A stretch of 64,000 nucleotides of DNA from Halocalculus aciditolerans (GTDB taxonomy: Archaea > Halobacteriota > Halobacteria > Halobacteriales > Halobacteriaceae). Made by a program: the position numbers and the translations under genes. The notes beneath the pieces are model-generated. The model saw nothing but the letters and a program-made list of their open reading frames with translations. It did no database searches and was not told where the DNA came from. Positions within the stretch are counted from its first letter, which is position 1; every line of letters starts with the position of its first letter. This document shows positions 1 to 9,305 of the stretch, piece by piece. The stretch is from contig NZ_BMPG01000004.1 of assembly GCF_014647475.1 (NCBI RefSeq), positions 1 through 64,000 of the forward strand, given 5' to 3'.

Positions 1-242
1 TCTACGAGCCCGCGTTCGCATTCATTTGTAGCCGACCGTCGTTATTTGTACCTTGTGTTTCGAGCGTCCGAAGCGGGCGAAGCGGGGGCGGACGGCAGGA
101 GTGTCGCCACTGTGGGGCGTGAAGAACGGGAGAGAGTGTGGAGAGAGAAGTCCGAGTGCGCGTAGCGCGTCCCACGCGCATCCACGCGGCGAACTTCGAT
201 GTGGCTGGAACGCGTCAGAGGGCGTTCGAGCCGGTGATGCGG

Positions 243-551
243 TTAGTCTTCCAAGACGATCTCGATGGAGACGTCGTTGGGGACCTGGATCCGCATGAGC
301 TGGCGGAGTGCGCGCTCGTCGGCGTCGATGTCGATGAGGCGCTTGTGGACGCGCATCTCCCAGTGCTCCCACGTCGCCGTCCCCTCACCGTCGGGGGACT
401 TGCGCGAGGGGACGTTCAGTTTCTTCGTCGGGAGCGGCACAGGGCCGCTCAGGCTGACGCCGGTCTTGTCCGCGATCTCCCGGACGTCGTCGCAGATGTC
501 GTCCAGGTCGTCGGGGCTAACGCCGGCGAGTCGCACTCGTGCCTGCTGCAT
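243..551 (-). CDS. rps10: 30S ribosomal protein S10
   Basis: This 102-residue protein matches archaeal/eukaryotic S10 (uS10) over its whole length, from the N-terminal [10 protein letters not shown] to the C-terminal [11 protein letters not shown], and includes the conserved PLPTKK loop that enters the 30S head. It starts 2 bases after the EF-1alpha stop, so the two are co-transcribed, as is usual in haloarchaea. About 240 bases follow to the window edge with no gene I can support; that stretch contains GC-rich inverted sequence but no clear tRNA. Confidence 0.97.
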   Translation of the reverse strand: MQQARVRLAGVSPDDLDDICDDVREIADKTGVSLSGPVPLPTKKLNVPSRKSPDGEGTATWEHWEMRVHKRLIDIDADERALRQLMRIQVPNDVSIEIVLED

Positions 552-553
552 GC

Positions 554-1816
554 TTATTCGTTGACCGAGAGGACCTTCCCGGCCGCGATGGTCTGACCCA
601 TGTCACGGACAGCGAAGGAGCCGAGTTCCGGAATCTCGGAGGACGGTTCGATGCTGAGGGGCTTCTGCGGGCGCACGGTGACGACCGCAGCGTCGCCGGA
701 CTGGATGAAGTCCGGGTTCTCCTCGGCGACCTCGCCCGTGGACGGGTCCATCTTCTGGTCGATGGACTCGATGGTACACGCGACCTGTGCGGTGTGCGCG
801 TGGAAGACCGGCGTGTAGCCGGCCGTGATGACGGACGGGTGCTGCATGACGACGACCTGCGCCTGGAAGGTCTCGGCGACCGTCGGCGGTTCGTCGGCGG
901 GGCCACAGACGTCACCACGGCGGATGTCGTCCTTACCGATGCCGCGGACGTTGAACCCGACGTTGTCACCGGGCTCGGCCTCGGGGACCTCTTCGTGGTG
1001 CATCTCGATGGTCTTGACCTCGCCACCGACGTCGGACGGCTGGAAGCTGACGTTGTCGCCGACGTTCATGATGCCGGTCTCGATACGTCCGACGGGGACG
1101 GTACCGATGCCGGAGATGGTGTAGACGTCCTGAATCGGGAGGCGCAGCGGCGCGTCCGTCGGGGGCTGCGGCTCCGGAAGGTTGTTGAGGGATTCGAGGA
1201 GCGTGTCGCCGTCGTACCACGGCGTGTTCTCCGAGGGTTCGGAGACGTTGTCGCCCTCGAAGGCGGACGTCGGGACGAAGGAGGCGTCCTCCGTCGGGAA
1301 CGCGACCTGATTGAGGAGGTCGGTGACGTCGGAGACGACTTCCTTGTACTTGTTCTCGTCGTAGTCGACGACGTCCATCTTGTTGACAGCGACGATCATC
1401 TCGTCGATGCCGAGGGTGCGCGCGAGGAAGACGTGCTCGCGCGTCTGGGGCGCGACACCGTCGTCGGCGGCGACGACGAGGACGGCGTTGTCGGCCTGGG
1501 ACGCGCCGGTAATCATGTTCTTGACGAAGTCGCGGTGACCAGGACAGTCGACGATCGTGAAGTAGTATTCGTCGGTGTCGAACTCCTGGTGGGCGATGTC
1601 GATGGTGACACCGCGCTCACGCTCTTCGGCGAGGTTGTCCATGACGTAGGCGAACTCGAAGCCGCCCTTGCCCTTCTCTTCTGCTTCCTCGCGGTGCTGC
1701 TCGATGACGTGCTCGGGGACACTCCCGGTCTCGAAGAGGAGTCGCCCGACCATCGTACTCTTCCCGTGGTCAACGTGGCCGATGACGGCCAGGTTCTGGT
1801 GCGGTTTGTCGCTCAT
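554..1816 (-). CDS. tef1a: Translation elongation factor EF-1alpha
   Basis: The 420-residue GTPase delivers aminoacyl-tRNA to the ribosome. The P-loop GHVDHGKST lies at residues 13-21, followed by the DCPGH switch II motif near residue 90 and the NKMD guanine-specificity motif near residue 145. Two C-terminal beta-barrel domains complete the normal family length. The start is the ATG at 1816, giving the conserved N-terminus [13 protein letters not shown]. It heads a short operon with rps10 and has its own promoter and a small leader hairpin just upstream. Confidence 0.97.
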   Translation of the reverse strand: MSDKPHQNLAVIGHVDHGKSTMVGRLLFETGSVPEHVIEQHREEAEEKGKGGFEFAYVMDNLAEERERGVTIDIAHQEFDTDEYYFTIVDCPGHRDFVKNMITGASQADNAVLVVAADDGVAPQTREHVFLARTLGIDEMIVAVNKMDVVDYDENKYKEVVSDVTDLLNQVAFPTEDASFVPTSAFEGDNVSEPSENTPWYDGDTLLESLNNLPEPQPPTDAPLRLPIQDVYTISGIGTVPVGRIETGIMNVGDNVSFQPSDVGGEVKTIEMHHEEVPEAEPGDNVGFNVRGIGKDDIRRGDVCGPADEPPTVAETFQAQVVVMQHPSVITAGYTPVFHAHTAQVACTIESIDQKMDPSTGEVAEENPDFIQSGDAAVVTVRPQKPLSIEPSSEIPELGSFAVRDMGQTIAAGKVLSVNE

Positions 1817-1826
1817 GGTGGGATAT

Positions 1827-1875
1827 CGCGCTAAGCGCGCTCTGTGGAATGTATTCGCCAGTTTCGATTAAAACC
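1827..1875 (-). promoter_or_regulatory. EF-1alpha promoter and leader hairpin
   Basis: On the minus strand a T/A-rich TATA element (GGTTTTAATC, plus-strand 1866-1875) lies about 50 bases before the EF-1alpha ATG. This would give a leader of roughly 25 bases. Within that leader a perfect 5-bp stem, CGCGC-TTA-GCGCG (1827-1839), sits 11 bases before the start codon. The TATA assignment is by eye; the hairpin is directly visible. Most haloarchaeal messages are leaderless, so a structured leader on a highly expressed gene is notable. Confidence 0.55.
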
Positions 1876-2005
1876 GTTTCGATACGCCCTGATACCGAGG
1901 TCGACGCCGTCTCCCGGTTTGCGCCACGCGACCTCGACCCACGCCACACCCAACCACGGGGCGGCAGTGAGTCGCCGCATCCACCGCCTGTCGGAGTCGG
2001 CGCGG

Positions 2006-2953
2006 TCAGTCGGCGAGCCGGTCGACGTCCGCGAGCACGGCCGTCGCGGTCTCCGGCCCGCCCGCCCCGCGGCCGCTGAGGTTCAGCCGGCCGGCGTTCG
2101 TCGTCTCCAACTGCACGATGTTCTGCGTCCCCGTGACGGCGAGCGTGTCGTTCTCCGGGAGGAGGCGCGGCGCGACCCGAGCGTTGCCGGCCTCGTCGAC
2201 CTCGCCGACGAGCCGCACCGTCCGCCCGTCCTCCGCCGCGAGCTCCAGCGCGCTCCCCGGGATGTCCGTGATGCCGCGGACGTCGACGTCGTCGAGCGTG
2301 TACCCGCCGCCGTGGAGGACGTTCGCCACGATGGCGCACTTCAACGCCGCGTCGATACCCTCCACGTCGAACGCCGGGTCGGCCTCGGCGACGCCGAGGT
2401 CCTGCGCTTCCGCGAGCACGTGCTCGTAGTCGAGCCCCTCCGCCGCCATGCGCGTGAGGATGAAGTTCGCCGTGCCGTTCAGCACGCCGCGAGCCGCCGT
2501 CACGCGGCCCGCGCCGACGCCGTCGATGGTGGCGATCGCGGGAATCGCGCCCGCGACCGTCGCCTCGAACCGGAGGTCGCCCGCGCTCTCGTCGACGAGC
2601 GCCTGGAGGTCGTCGTAGCGCTCCGCGACCGGCCCCTTGTTCGCGAGGACGACGTCGCGGTCGCGCGCCAAGGCCGCCTCGGCGTGCCCGAACCCGGGCT
2701 GTGCGTCGTCGAGCGTCGTCGGCGTCGCCTCCACGAGACAGTCGTAGTCCGCGTCGAGCACGGCCGCGACGTCCTTCTCGCCGACCACGCCGTCCGCGTC
2801 CTTCCGCTCGAAGACCGCGTCCGCGTCGAGGCCGCCCGCCTCGACCACACCGCTGGACGAGTCCGCGAGCGCGACGACCTCGTGGCCGTACTCGCCGGCG
2901 AGCTCCACGACGGACCGGCCGACCGCGCCCGCGCCGAGAACGGCGAGCTTCAT
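2006..2953 (-). CDS. hom: Homoserine dehydrogenase
   Basis: The 315-residue enzyme reduces aspartate semialdehyde to homoserine with NAD(P)H, on the route to threonine and methionine. It has an N-terminal Rossmann motif (GAGAVGRSVVE), the conserved ANKGPVAE segment and the homoserine-binding signature GVLNGTANFILTRM near residue 160. The length fits the short, ACT-free archaeal form. The start ATG overlaps the stop of the upstream ACT-domain gene by 4 bases (ATGA), so the two are translationally coupled, and the ACT protein may supply the regulatory function missing from this polypeptide. Confidence 0.95.
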   Translation of the reverse strand: MKLAVLGAGAVGRSVVELAGEYGHEVVALADSSSGVVEAGGLDADAVFERKDADGVVGEKDVAAVLDADYDCLVEATPTTLDDAQPGFGHAEAALARDRDVVLANKGPVAERYDDLQALVDESAGDLRFEATVAGAIPAIATIDGVGAGRVTAARGVLNGTANFILTRMAAEGLDYEHVLAEAQDLGVAEADPAFDVEGIDAALKCAIVANVLHGGGYTLDDVDVRGITDIPGSALELAAEDGRTVRLVGEVDEAGNARVAPRLLPENDTLAVTGTQNIVQLETTNAGRLNLSGRGAGGPETATAVLADVDRLAD

Positions 2954-3480
2954 CGGTCCGCCCCCACGAGCGGCTCGACGACAGTGAGGTCTTTCTCGTC
3001 CGCGAGGTCACGCACCTTCTCCAGCGTCTCGTCCACCGCGCCCGTCTCCGCCGCGAGGCGAACGCGCGCCGCGCTGATCCCCGCCATCCCGGACTCGTCG
3101 GTGAGCGAGAAGTCCACGACGGTCGCCCGCCCGCAGTCCTCGATGCGTTCGAGGGTGTCCGAGAGGTCGGTCTCCACGAGGTGGCCCGCGAGCAACACCG
3201 TGAGCTCTTCCCCGTAGCGTTCCGCGCCCGCCTGCACGACGTTCACGCCGTGGTCGCGGAGCGCCTCCACGATCCGGTCGAACTGCATCGGCGTACACTC
3301 CAGATCGACCTCCACGGGAATCCGCCCGCGCGGCGTCCGATGCCCGCGCTCGTGGAACACGCTCAGGAGGTTCCCGCCGTGCTCCGCCACCGGCTCCAAC
3401 GCCCCCAGCAGCTCCCCGGGCTCGTCGACCAGTTCGAGGCGGACCGTATGCGCCTGCCGCGACGTCTCCGCATCACTCAC
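2950..3480 (-). CDS. ACT-domain amino-acid-binding regulator
   Basis: This 176-residue protein carries an N-terminal ACT domain (HTVRLELVDEPGELLGALEP, about residues 9-80) and a second ACT-like half ending at the C-terminus. I chose the GTG at 3480 because homology to ACT proteins begins just after it and the longer in-frame extension is low-complexity and proline/arginine-rich. It overlaps homoserine dehydrogenase by 4 bases. Inference: it senses a product amino acid and modulates the dehydrogenase in trans. The start is uncertain by a few codons. Confidence 0.85.
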   Translation of the reverse strand: MSDAETSRQAHTVRLELVDEPGELLGALEPVAEHGGNLLSVFHERGHRTPRGRIPVEVDLECTPMQFDRIVEALRDHGVNVVQAGAERYGEELTVLLAGHLVETDLSDTLERIEDCGRATVVDFSLTDESGMAGISAARVRLAAETGAVDETLEKVRDLADEKDLTVVEPLVGADR

Positions 3481-3806
3481 CGCAACCACCCCCGAACGGA
3501 GCCGACCGCCGAACGGGACCGGTCCCGACCCGGCTGACGAATCGGCTCGTACCAATCTCTCCCCGTCTACTAATCCGGGCCGCAGCTGTCGCTCCCCGTC
3601 CGTCGAACCGGGTCGCCCCTGTTCCAGTCGCGGCGCTCTGTCGTCGCTTCCTGGCGATGCGAACACGAGGCGCGTCCGGATGCATACTTCGACTCACGGC
3701 CGGCGCGCGCTATAAGGCTTCGGCAGTGCCACGGTTTGCCGCTCCCGGCGAGGCCGCGGCTACCCGGTCGAAAAACGCGAAGAGAAGGCCGACGCGGCGT
3801 CGGTGG

Positions 3807-5993
3807 TTAGAAGTAGTTGATCGCTTCGGGCAGCTCGGTCTTCATGCCCTTGCGCTCGCGGATCTCGTTGATGATCTCCGGCTGGAGGTTGTCGGAGAGC
3901 ACGCGGAAGCCCGCGTTCTCCGTGTTCCAAGAGGCACGCCCCTCGGTGGCGGAGCGGATGTCGCTGGAGAACCCGATCATCTCGTCGACCGGCGCGATCC
4001 CCTCGACGACCATGAGGTCGCCCTCCTGGTACATGTCGTCGACGCGGCCGCGGCGACCCTGAATCTCGCCGGACGCCGCGCCCATGTGCTCCGTCGGGAC
4101 GTCGATGCGGACGTCCTGAATCGGTTCGAGGAGCCGGATTTCGGCGTCGATGAGGGCGTTGTGGACGGCCTGGCGGACGGCGGGGATGACCTGCGCGGGA
4201 CCGCGGTGGATGGCGTCCTCGTGGAGGCGAGCGTCGTGGAGGCGGATGAGCGCGCCCTGGACCGGCTCGGCGGCGAGCGGGCCGTCGTCGAGCGCCTCGG
4301 TGAGCCCCTCGTTCACGAGCTCCATCGTCTCGTTGAGGTGCTGAATCCCCTTCGTGTCGTCCACGAAGATGTTCGTCTTGTGGATGGTCTCGATGTTCTG
4401 CGAGGTGTCCTTGTCCATGCCGGCTTCCTGGAGGGCTTCGCGGCGCTCCTGCTCCGGCATGTCCATCGAGACGTCGCCGAGCTGGATGAGGTCGACGATC
4501 TCCTCGCTGAGCGGCTCCACGGTGATGTAGAACCGGTTGTGGTTGTTCGGCGAGCGACCCTCGACCTCGCGGGACTCCGTCGTCGGGGCCTCGCGGTAGA
4601 CGACGATCGGCTCACCGGTGTTGACGGGGATACCCTGGTTCCGCTCGATACGCTGCGTGATGACCTCGAGGTGGAGTTCACCCTGCCCGCTGATGAGGTG
4701 CTCGCCCGTGTCCTCGTTAATCTCGATGCGGATGGTCGGGTCTTCCTTCGCGACCTGCTGGAGCGTCTCGATGAGCTTCGGCAGGTCGTCCATGTTCTGC
4801 GCCTCGACGGACTTCGTGATGACCGGCTCCGAGATGTGTTCGATGGACTCGAACGGCGTCATCTCGACGGAGGAGACCGTGGACCCCGCGATGGCGTCCT
4901 TCAGGCCCGTGACGGCCGCGATGTTGCCCGCGGGGACCTTCTCCACTTCCTCGCGCTCGCCACCCATGTAGATGCCGACGGACTGCACGCGGTTCGTGCC
5001 GGCAGTCCCGGAGACGTAGAGGTCCTGGCCCTTCTCGATAGTCCCGGAGAAGACGCGGCCGGCGGCGATTTCGCCGGCGTGCGGGTCGATACCGATGTCG
5101 GTGACCATGAGGACGACCTCGCCGTCGGGGTCGACGTCACGCATGTCGTGTGCGAGGTCGGAGTCCGCGTCCCCGCGCCAGATGGTGGGGATACGACGCG
5201 GCTGTGCGTCGAACGGGTCGGGGAAGTGCTCCGCGACCATGTCGAGCACGACGTCCGAGAGCGGCGTGCGCTCGTGGAGCTCCTGGCGCTTGTCGGCGCG
5301 CTCGAGGTCGATGATGTCGCCGAAGTCGATCCCGGTGGCCTGCATCGACGGCATGGAGACGCCCCACTTGTAGAGGGCGGACCCGAACGCGACCGTGCCG
5401 TCCTCGACGGAGACCGTCCAGTCGTCGATGTCGTCCATGTCCTCCGTCATCCCGCGGATGAGCTCGTTGACGTCCTCGATGACGTCGAGGAGGCGCTGTT
5501 GCATCTCCTCCGGGCCCTCCTGGAGCTCGGAGATGAGGCGGTCGACCTTGTTGATGAAGAGCGCCGGCTTGACGCCCTCGCGGAGCGCCTGCCGAACGAC
5601 CGTCTCCGTCTGCGGCATCGCGCCCTCGACGGCGTCGACGACGACGAGCGCGCCGTCGACGGCGCGCATCGCGCGCGTCACGTCGCCGCCGAAGTCGACG
5701 TGGCCCGGCGTGTCGATGAGGTTCACGAGGTGGTCGTCGCCCTCGTACTCGTGCGTCATGGAGACGTTCGCGGCGTCGATCGTGATACCGCGTTCCTGCT
5801 CGTCCTCCTCCGTGTCCATCGCGAGCTGCTGGCCCGCGGTCTCGTCGGAGATCATCCCCGCGCCGGCGAGGAGGTTGTCAGTGAGCGTGGTCTTCCCGTG
5901 GTCGACGTGGGCGGCGATGGCGATGTTCCGGATCTGCTCCGGGTTGTCCATCAGCCGCTCACACTGTTCGACGATCTTCTTACGTCGGCCCAT
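3807..5993 (-). CDS. fusA: Translation elongation factor EF-2
   Basis: The 728-residue translocase GTPase has the P-loop [10 protein letters not shown] at residues 27-36, the DTPGH motif, and NKVD for guanine specificity. Near the C-terminus is [12 protein letters not shown], whose second histidine corresponds to the residue converted to diphthamide in archaea and eukaryotes. The ATG at 5993 ([10 protein letters not shown]) is preferred over an in-frame codon 10 residues upstream because it matches family N-termini. An A/T-rich element about 30 bases upstream (plus 6017-6031) could be the TATA box. Confidence 0.97.
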   Translation of the reverse strand: MGRRKKIVEQCERLMDNPEQIRNIAIAAHVDHGKTTLTDNLLAGAGMISDETAGQQLAMDTEEDEQERGITIDAANVSMTHEYEGDDHLVNLIDTPGHVDFGGDVTRAMRAVDGALVVVDAVEGAMPQTETVVRQALREGVKPALFINKVDRLISELQEGPEEMQQRLLDVIEDVNELIRGMTEDMDDIDDWTVSVEDGTVAFGSALYKWGVSMPSMQATGIDFGDIIDLERADKRQELHERTPLSDVVLDMVAEHFPDPFDAQPRRIPTIWRGDADSDLAHDMRDVDPDGEVVLMVTDIGIDPHAGEIAAGRVFSGTIEKGQDLYVSGTAGTNRVQSVGIYMGGEREEVEKVPAGNIAAVTGLKDAIAGSTVSSVEMTPFESIEHISEPVITKSVEAQNMDDLPKLIETLQQVAKEDPTIRIEINEDTGEHLISGQGELHLEVITQRIERNQGIPVNTGEPIVVYREAPTTESREVEGRSPNNHNRFYITVEPLSEEIVDLIQLGDVSMDMPEQERREALQEAGMDKDTSQNIETIHKTNIFVDDTKGIQHLNETMELVNEGLTEALDDGPLAAEPVQGALIRLHDARLHEDAIHRGPAQVIPAVRQAVHNALIDAEIRLLEPIQDVRIDVPTEHMGAASGEIQGRRGRVDDMYQEGDLMVVEGIAPVDEMIGFSSDIRSATEGRASWNTENAGFRVLSDNLQPEIINEIRERKGMKTELPEAINYF

Positions 5994-6092
5994 TATGGAC
6001 GCATATACCGCCAGTGGGTTCAAAAGGGTAGTGTTTCGCCGTCGGCAAACGCCGCTGTCTGCGGGCGTCTGACACGGTTCACCTCCGGAGGC

Positions 6093-6782
6093 CTACCGGA
6101 ACGGGTTGACCTGCCGCGCGGCCGACCCGAGGAGCTTCTTCCCGTACGTCACGGGCGACGGCGGGCGGGCGACGACGTTCGTGTCGCCGACCCACATCGC
6201 GTCGAGCACGGCCTGCCGCGTCGGTTCCTCGCCGGGCGGGAGGCGAACGGACGTCGCGGCCTGCCCGACGTCCGCGAGCGTCCGGGCGTTACTCCCCGCG
6301 TACGCGCCGCGGTCGCCCGTCCCCGCGACGCGCGCGGACTGCGTGTTCGTGATGCCGCGCATCGTGTCGGCGTCGTAGACTTCGAGCCCGACGCCGGGCG
6401 GGAGAGAGTCGAGGTCGACGCCGCCGAACTCGCGCTCCTGCACGGCGGGGACGACGGGGACGATGGTCTCGTCGAGGAGGGCGCGCGCGGTCTCCGCGAT
6501 GGGGCGGCCGGGCTCTGGCGTCGCCTCGGCACCGAGCGCGAGCAGCGGCCCGTCCGCCGTGGACACTTCGACGCCGGGAATCCCGAGCAGGCTGTGTTCG
6601 GCCGCGAGGTCCGGGAGGAGTTCCGTCGCCGCCGCCGCGGTATCCCGGTCCGTCACGACGAGGCCGTCGAGGCCGACGTCGGCCGCGCGCTCGACGACCG
6701 CCTCCAGCGACGGGTAGGACTCGTCCGTCCCCTCGGTGTGTACGTGCGTGTCGATGTAGAGCGTGTGACCCGCCCCGGTCAC
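6093..6782 (-). CDS. PHP-domain phosphoesterase-like protein
   Basis: This is a PHP (polymerase and histidinol phosphatase) domain protein of about 229 residues. The metal-binding motif DTHVH lies at residues 11-15, a second acidic/His-poor motif (GLVVTDRDT) follows near residue 45, and GIPGVEV near residue 74. Other family members hydrolyse phosphoesters such as RNA or nucleotide substrates; the substrate here is unknown. The GTG at 6782 is preferred because a TATA box lies 27 bp before it; an ATG at 6827 would add 15 residues. It diverges from the gene at 7130. Confidence 0.8.
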   Translation of the reverse strand: MTGAGHTLYIDTHVHTEGTDESYPSLEAVVERAADVGLDGLVVTDRDTAAAATELLPDLAAEHSLLGIPGVEVSTADGPLLALGAEATPEPGRPIAETARALLDETIVPVVPAVQEREFGGVDLDSLPPGVGLEVYDADTMRGITNTQSARVAGTGDRGAYAGSNARTLADVGQAATSVRLPPGEEPTRQAVLDAMWVGDTNVVARPPSPVTYGKKLLGSAARQVNPFR

Positions 6783-6803
6783 GGTTCCGACAGCTCCATG
6801 CGC

Positions 6804-6815
6804 GGAATAAAATCG
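6804..6815 (-). promoter_or_regulatory. TATA box for the PHP-domain gene
   Basis: On the minus strand CGATTTTATTCC is centred 27 bp before the GTG at 6782, the spacing expected if transcription starts at the start codon (leaderless). It decides between the GTG and the upstream ATG at 6827, which would place the TATA box inside the coding region. Confidence 0.55.
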
Positions 6816-6827
6816 ATGGAGGCTCAT

Positions 6828-7129
6828 AACTCCCCGTGCCGACCCACCCAAAGCCACGCATCCAGTGGTCGCGAGAATCCCCGGACGACCATCCCCATCA
6901 GGGATTATCCATCTCGGACGCGAGAGAGGGAAGTCGACCACCGGCTACGGCCAGTGAACCAACCACCCGTCCCGGCGGATTGAAAGGGCGAGGGCTTTCC
7001 CTCGTCGTCTCCGGATTCGCCGTTCTCGTTGTCGCTGTTCGCACGGGGGAAGGACGACACACGGACTCACACCGGCACGACTCACTCGAGGCGAAACACC
7101 CATACGCTACGGCCCTGTGAGGTAGTACC
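6828..7129. other. Divergent intergenic region
   Basis: About 300 bases separate the divergent PHP-domain gene and the HEXXH protein gene. No credible gene was seen. It holds an inverted repeat (GGGCGAGGG-CTTT-CCCTCG, about 6987-7004) following ATTGAAAGG, a motif type that recurs elsewhere in haloarchaeal intergenic DNA. Confidence 0.5.
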
Positions 7130-7891
7130 ATGGACGTTCGGGTACAGGGGGCCGTGCCGCCGGGGCCCTTCCTCGGCGCACGCGACCTCTTCGAAGCGAC
7201 ACACGACCTGGAGAAGCCCGTTCGCGTCCGCGTGCGCGACGACCCCGACGAGCGGACGTGGGCCGGCCACTACGACGACCACCACGTGCTCAACATCTCC
7301 CGGCAGGCCGCCACCTCAATCATGGCGCGCGAACTCGCCCTCCACGAGTACGCCCACATGCACCGCCACGAGGAAGCCCACCCCAGCCACACCTTCGACC
7401 TCCGGGAAGCCGTCTACCTCGGCCTCGCTGGGAAGTCCGTCGAGCGCCGCGTCCTCCACCAGTGCCGGCAGCTCGCGAACCACGCGAAGGACATCTACGC
7501 CGACGACATCACCCTCACCGTCGGCCCGACGGACAAACTCGTCACCTTCCTCGAATCCGAACTCGCCGCGTCCGTCGCCGACAACCCCCGGGAGCGCCGA
7601 CAGGGCCACCGCCTCACCGCGGGCGCGGACCCCACGATGACCGCCGTGAACGCCGCGTTCGCCGTCGCCCTCCTCGAACGCCACGACCTCCTCGACGACG
7701 ACCACCGCATCTACGCGCTCGCCCACGCCGCCAGCGAGGACGCCCCCAGCGTCGACGTCGACTGGTTCCGCACGCGCTTCAAGACGCTCGCGACCGACGT
7801 CGACGAATCCGCCTACCGCCGCGTCCTCGTCGACCTCGTCCAGGCGTTCGTCGACGCCCAGGACGCCACCGCCCGCCCCGCCGCCGACTGA
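7130..7891 (+). CDS. Haloarchaeal HEXXH-motif protein (DUF5781-like)
   Basis: The 253-residue cytoplasmic protein has no signal peptide. It contains a perfect HEXXH zinc-binding motif at residues 72-76 (LALHEYAHMHRHEE), within a helix-like stretch, as in zincin metalloproteases. I believe it belongs to the haloarchaeal DUF5781 family, but that assignment is from memory and no function is known to me. A third ligand is not certain; several histidines and glutamates follow directly (HMHRHEEAH). It converges with the small gene at 7917-8066. Confidence 0.8.
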   Translation: MDVRVQGAVPPGPFLGARDLFEATHDLEKPVRVRVRDDPDERTWAGHYDDHHVLNISRQAATSIMARELALHEYAHMHRHEEAHPSHTFDLREAVYLGLAGKSVERRVLHQCRQLANHAKDIYADDITLTVGPTDKLVTFLESELAASVADNPRERRQGHRLTAGADPTMTAVNAAFAVALLERHDLLDDDHRIYALAHAASEDAPSVDVDWFRTRFKTLATDVDESAYRRVLVDLVQAFVDAQDATARPAAD

Positions 7892-7916
7892 CCCTTCGAC
7901 TCGTCGCCCGATTCGG

Positions 7917-8066
7917 TCACGACTCCTCCGTGACGGAGTCGTGCACGCGCCGCAGAAACCCCGCGTAGCGTTCGAACGTCGACGTCTCACAGCCCACGAG
8001 CACGCCGTCCTCGATGCGGCAGGCCGCGCCCTCCGGATACTCGCGCTCTGCGTCCGACTCACTCAT
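7917..8066 (-). CDS. Small conserved-type hypothetical protein
   Basis: A 49-residue frame runs from the ATG at 8066 to the TGA at 7917. It has haloarchaeal codon use (GC-rich third positions) and an acidic composition: MSESDAEREYPEG at the start and HDSVTEES at the end, with two cysteines (residues 16 and 26). It lies between rps7 and the HEXXH gene and points the same way as rps7. No function is recognisable. The codon bias and position support a real gene over chance. Confidence 0.7.
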   Translation of the reverse strand: MSESDAEREYPEGAACRIEDGVLVGCETSTFERYAGFLRRVHDSVTEES

Positions 8067-8182
8067 GTACGCGACTGACGCGGTCGACGCCCCTTAGTCC
8101 CCGGGCTGGCGCGGAGAGCGAGCGCTATCCGGCGTGAATCCGGAGAGATAGAGACAGCAGAAACCGCTAACGACCGGCCGGG

Positions 8183-8797
8183 TTAGCGGGCGGCGGCCGC
8201 GACGCGTTCTTTCTCCTCTTTCTGACCGATTGCGTACGTCTGCATGTCGTAGTCGGCCGCGCCGAGGAGCTGCTGGGCGAGCGCTTCGGAGGCGGGCGTC
8301 GCCGACTTGTAGGACGCGGAGTGCGCGCCGTCGGCGAGGAACTTCAGCGCCTGGTCGACGCGGCGCTGCGGTGCGACGTCGACGGCTTTCGGCACCGAGA
8401 TGCCACCGTACTTGAGGCGGACGGTCTCCTCACGGGGCGCGGCGTTCTCGACCGCGCGAACGAGGATCTGCGCCGGGTTCTCCTCGGTCTGCTCGTGGAT
8501 CTGGTCGAAGGCGTCACGGACGATCTTGAGCGCCTTCTGCTTCTTCCCCGTGTTGTCCTCAGTCGCCATCAGGCGGTTCGTGAGCCGCTCGACGACGGAG
8601 ATCTGGGACTTCTGGAACTGCTTCGACGCGTGGCGACCCATCGTGTGGGCGATGGGCGTCACGGCGATGTAGCGCTTCGTGGACGGGTCGCGGAACTGGA
8701 TCTCGGAGACGTCCCACTTACCGAAGAGGTCGGCCTCGGTCTCCTGCTCTTCGCTCCCGGCCGGCTTCTCGGGTTCGGGTGCTTCGCTCTCGCTCAT
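8183..8797 (-). CDS. rps7: 30S ribosomal protein S7
   Basis: The 204-residue protein matches archaeal S7 (uS7), with the rRNA-binding stretch VERLTNRLM near residue 70 and the conserved KYGGISVPKAVDVAPQRR segment near residue 132. An acidic tail of about 25 residues precedes the core, typical of haloarchaeal ribosomal proteins. Its ATG follows the S12 stop with no gap (TAAATG), so the pair is translationally linked. Confidence 0.97.
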   Translation of the reverse strand: MSESEAPEPEKPAGSEEQETEADLFGKWDVSEIQFRDPSTKRYIAVTPIAHTMGRHASKQFQKSQISVVERLTNRLMATEDNTGKKQKALKIVRDAFDQIHEQTEENPAQILVRAVENAAPREETVRLKYGGISVPKAVDVAPQRRVDQALKFLADGAHSASYKSATPASEALAQQLLGAADYDMQTYAIGQKEEKERVAAAAR

Positions 8798-9226
8798 TTA
8801 TCGGACAGGTTTCTCCGCGTTCCCGCGGACGAGTTCGATCATCGAGACGCCGTTCACTTTCTCGACCTTGTAGTTGACACCGGACAGGTCGCCCATCGCA
8901 CGACCCTTCGCGCCACCGATACCGGCGATGGTGACTTCGTCGTGCTCGTCGATGAACGAGATTGCGCCGTCACCGGGACAGAACGCGGTGACCTGTTTCC
9001 CGTTCTTGATGAGCTGCACCCGGACGCATTTCCGGATGGCGGAGTTCGGCTGTTTCGCTTCGATACCGACCTTCTCCAGCACGATGCCGCGACCCTGAGG
9101 TGCGCCCTCGAGCGGGTCGGACTTCTGGGAGAGGCCCCGTTCGCGCCGCGCGTAGTCCGAGTCGGACCACCGCTGATTCTGGCGGTCCTTCTTCAGTTTG
9201 CGAGCGGCGTACTTACCGTTCGGCAT
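8798..9226 (-). CDS. rps12: 30S ribosomal protein S12
   Basis: The 142-residue decoding-centre protein (uS12) starts at [11 protein letters not shown] (ATG 9226) and carries the conserved [15 protein letters not shown] segment, whose residues line the A site. A longer in-frame start exists upstream but would remove the TATA box and add non-conserved sequence. It begins the S12-S7 unit with its own leaderless-type promoter, separate from the RNA polymerase/nusA operon further upstream. Confidence 0.97.
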   Translation of the reverse strand: MPNGKYAARKLKKDRQNQRWSDSDYARRERGLSQKSDPLEGAPQGRGIVLEKVGIEAKQPNSAIRKCVRVQLIKNGKQVTAFCPGDGAISFIDEHDEVTIAGIGGAKGRAMGDLSGVNYKVEKVNGVSMIELVRGNAEKPVR

Positions 9227-9245
9227 ACGCACGAATTCCCGGTGC

Positions 9246-9258
9246 AGATACTTAAGCC
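9246..9258 (-). promoter_or_regulatory. TATA box for rps12-rps7
   Basis: On the minus strand GGGCTTAAGTATC is centred 26 bp before the S12 ATG, the classic haloarchaeal leaderless arrangement. It fixes the S12 start at 9226 and shows that the ribosomal pair can be transcribed independently of nusA. Confidence 0.65.
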
Positions 9259-9305
9259 CGGTCTTTTGCGGGCAAGCGTGTGACCCGGGACCACGCACTC
9301 AGTGG

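Noticed and set aside
1-242. Possible tRNA-Ser downstream of rps10
   Set aside because: I looked for a tRNA at this position, but no acceptor stem, anticodon loop or TTC-loop can be assembled.
539-1834. Long plus-strand open frame opposite EF-1alpha
   Set aside because: It is the antisense shadow of a highly conserved gene in GC-rich DNA; its translation is Asp/Val/Arg-rich with no recognisable domain.
3657-6983. 1108-codon plus-strand open frame
   Set aside because: It is antisense to EF-2 and the PHP gene; composition is typical of reverse-strand GC-rich shadows (Asp/Val/Arg/Leu rich).
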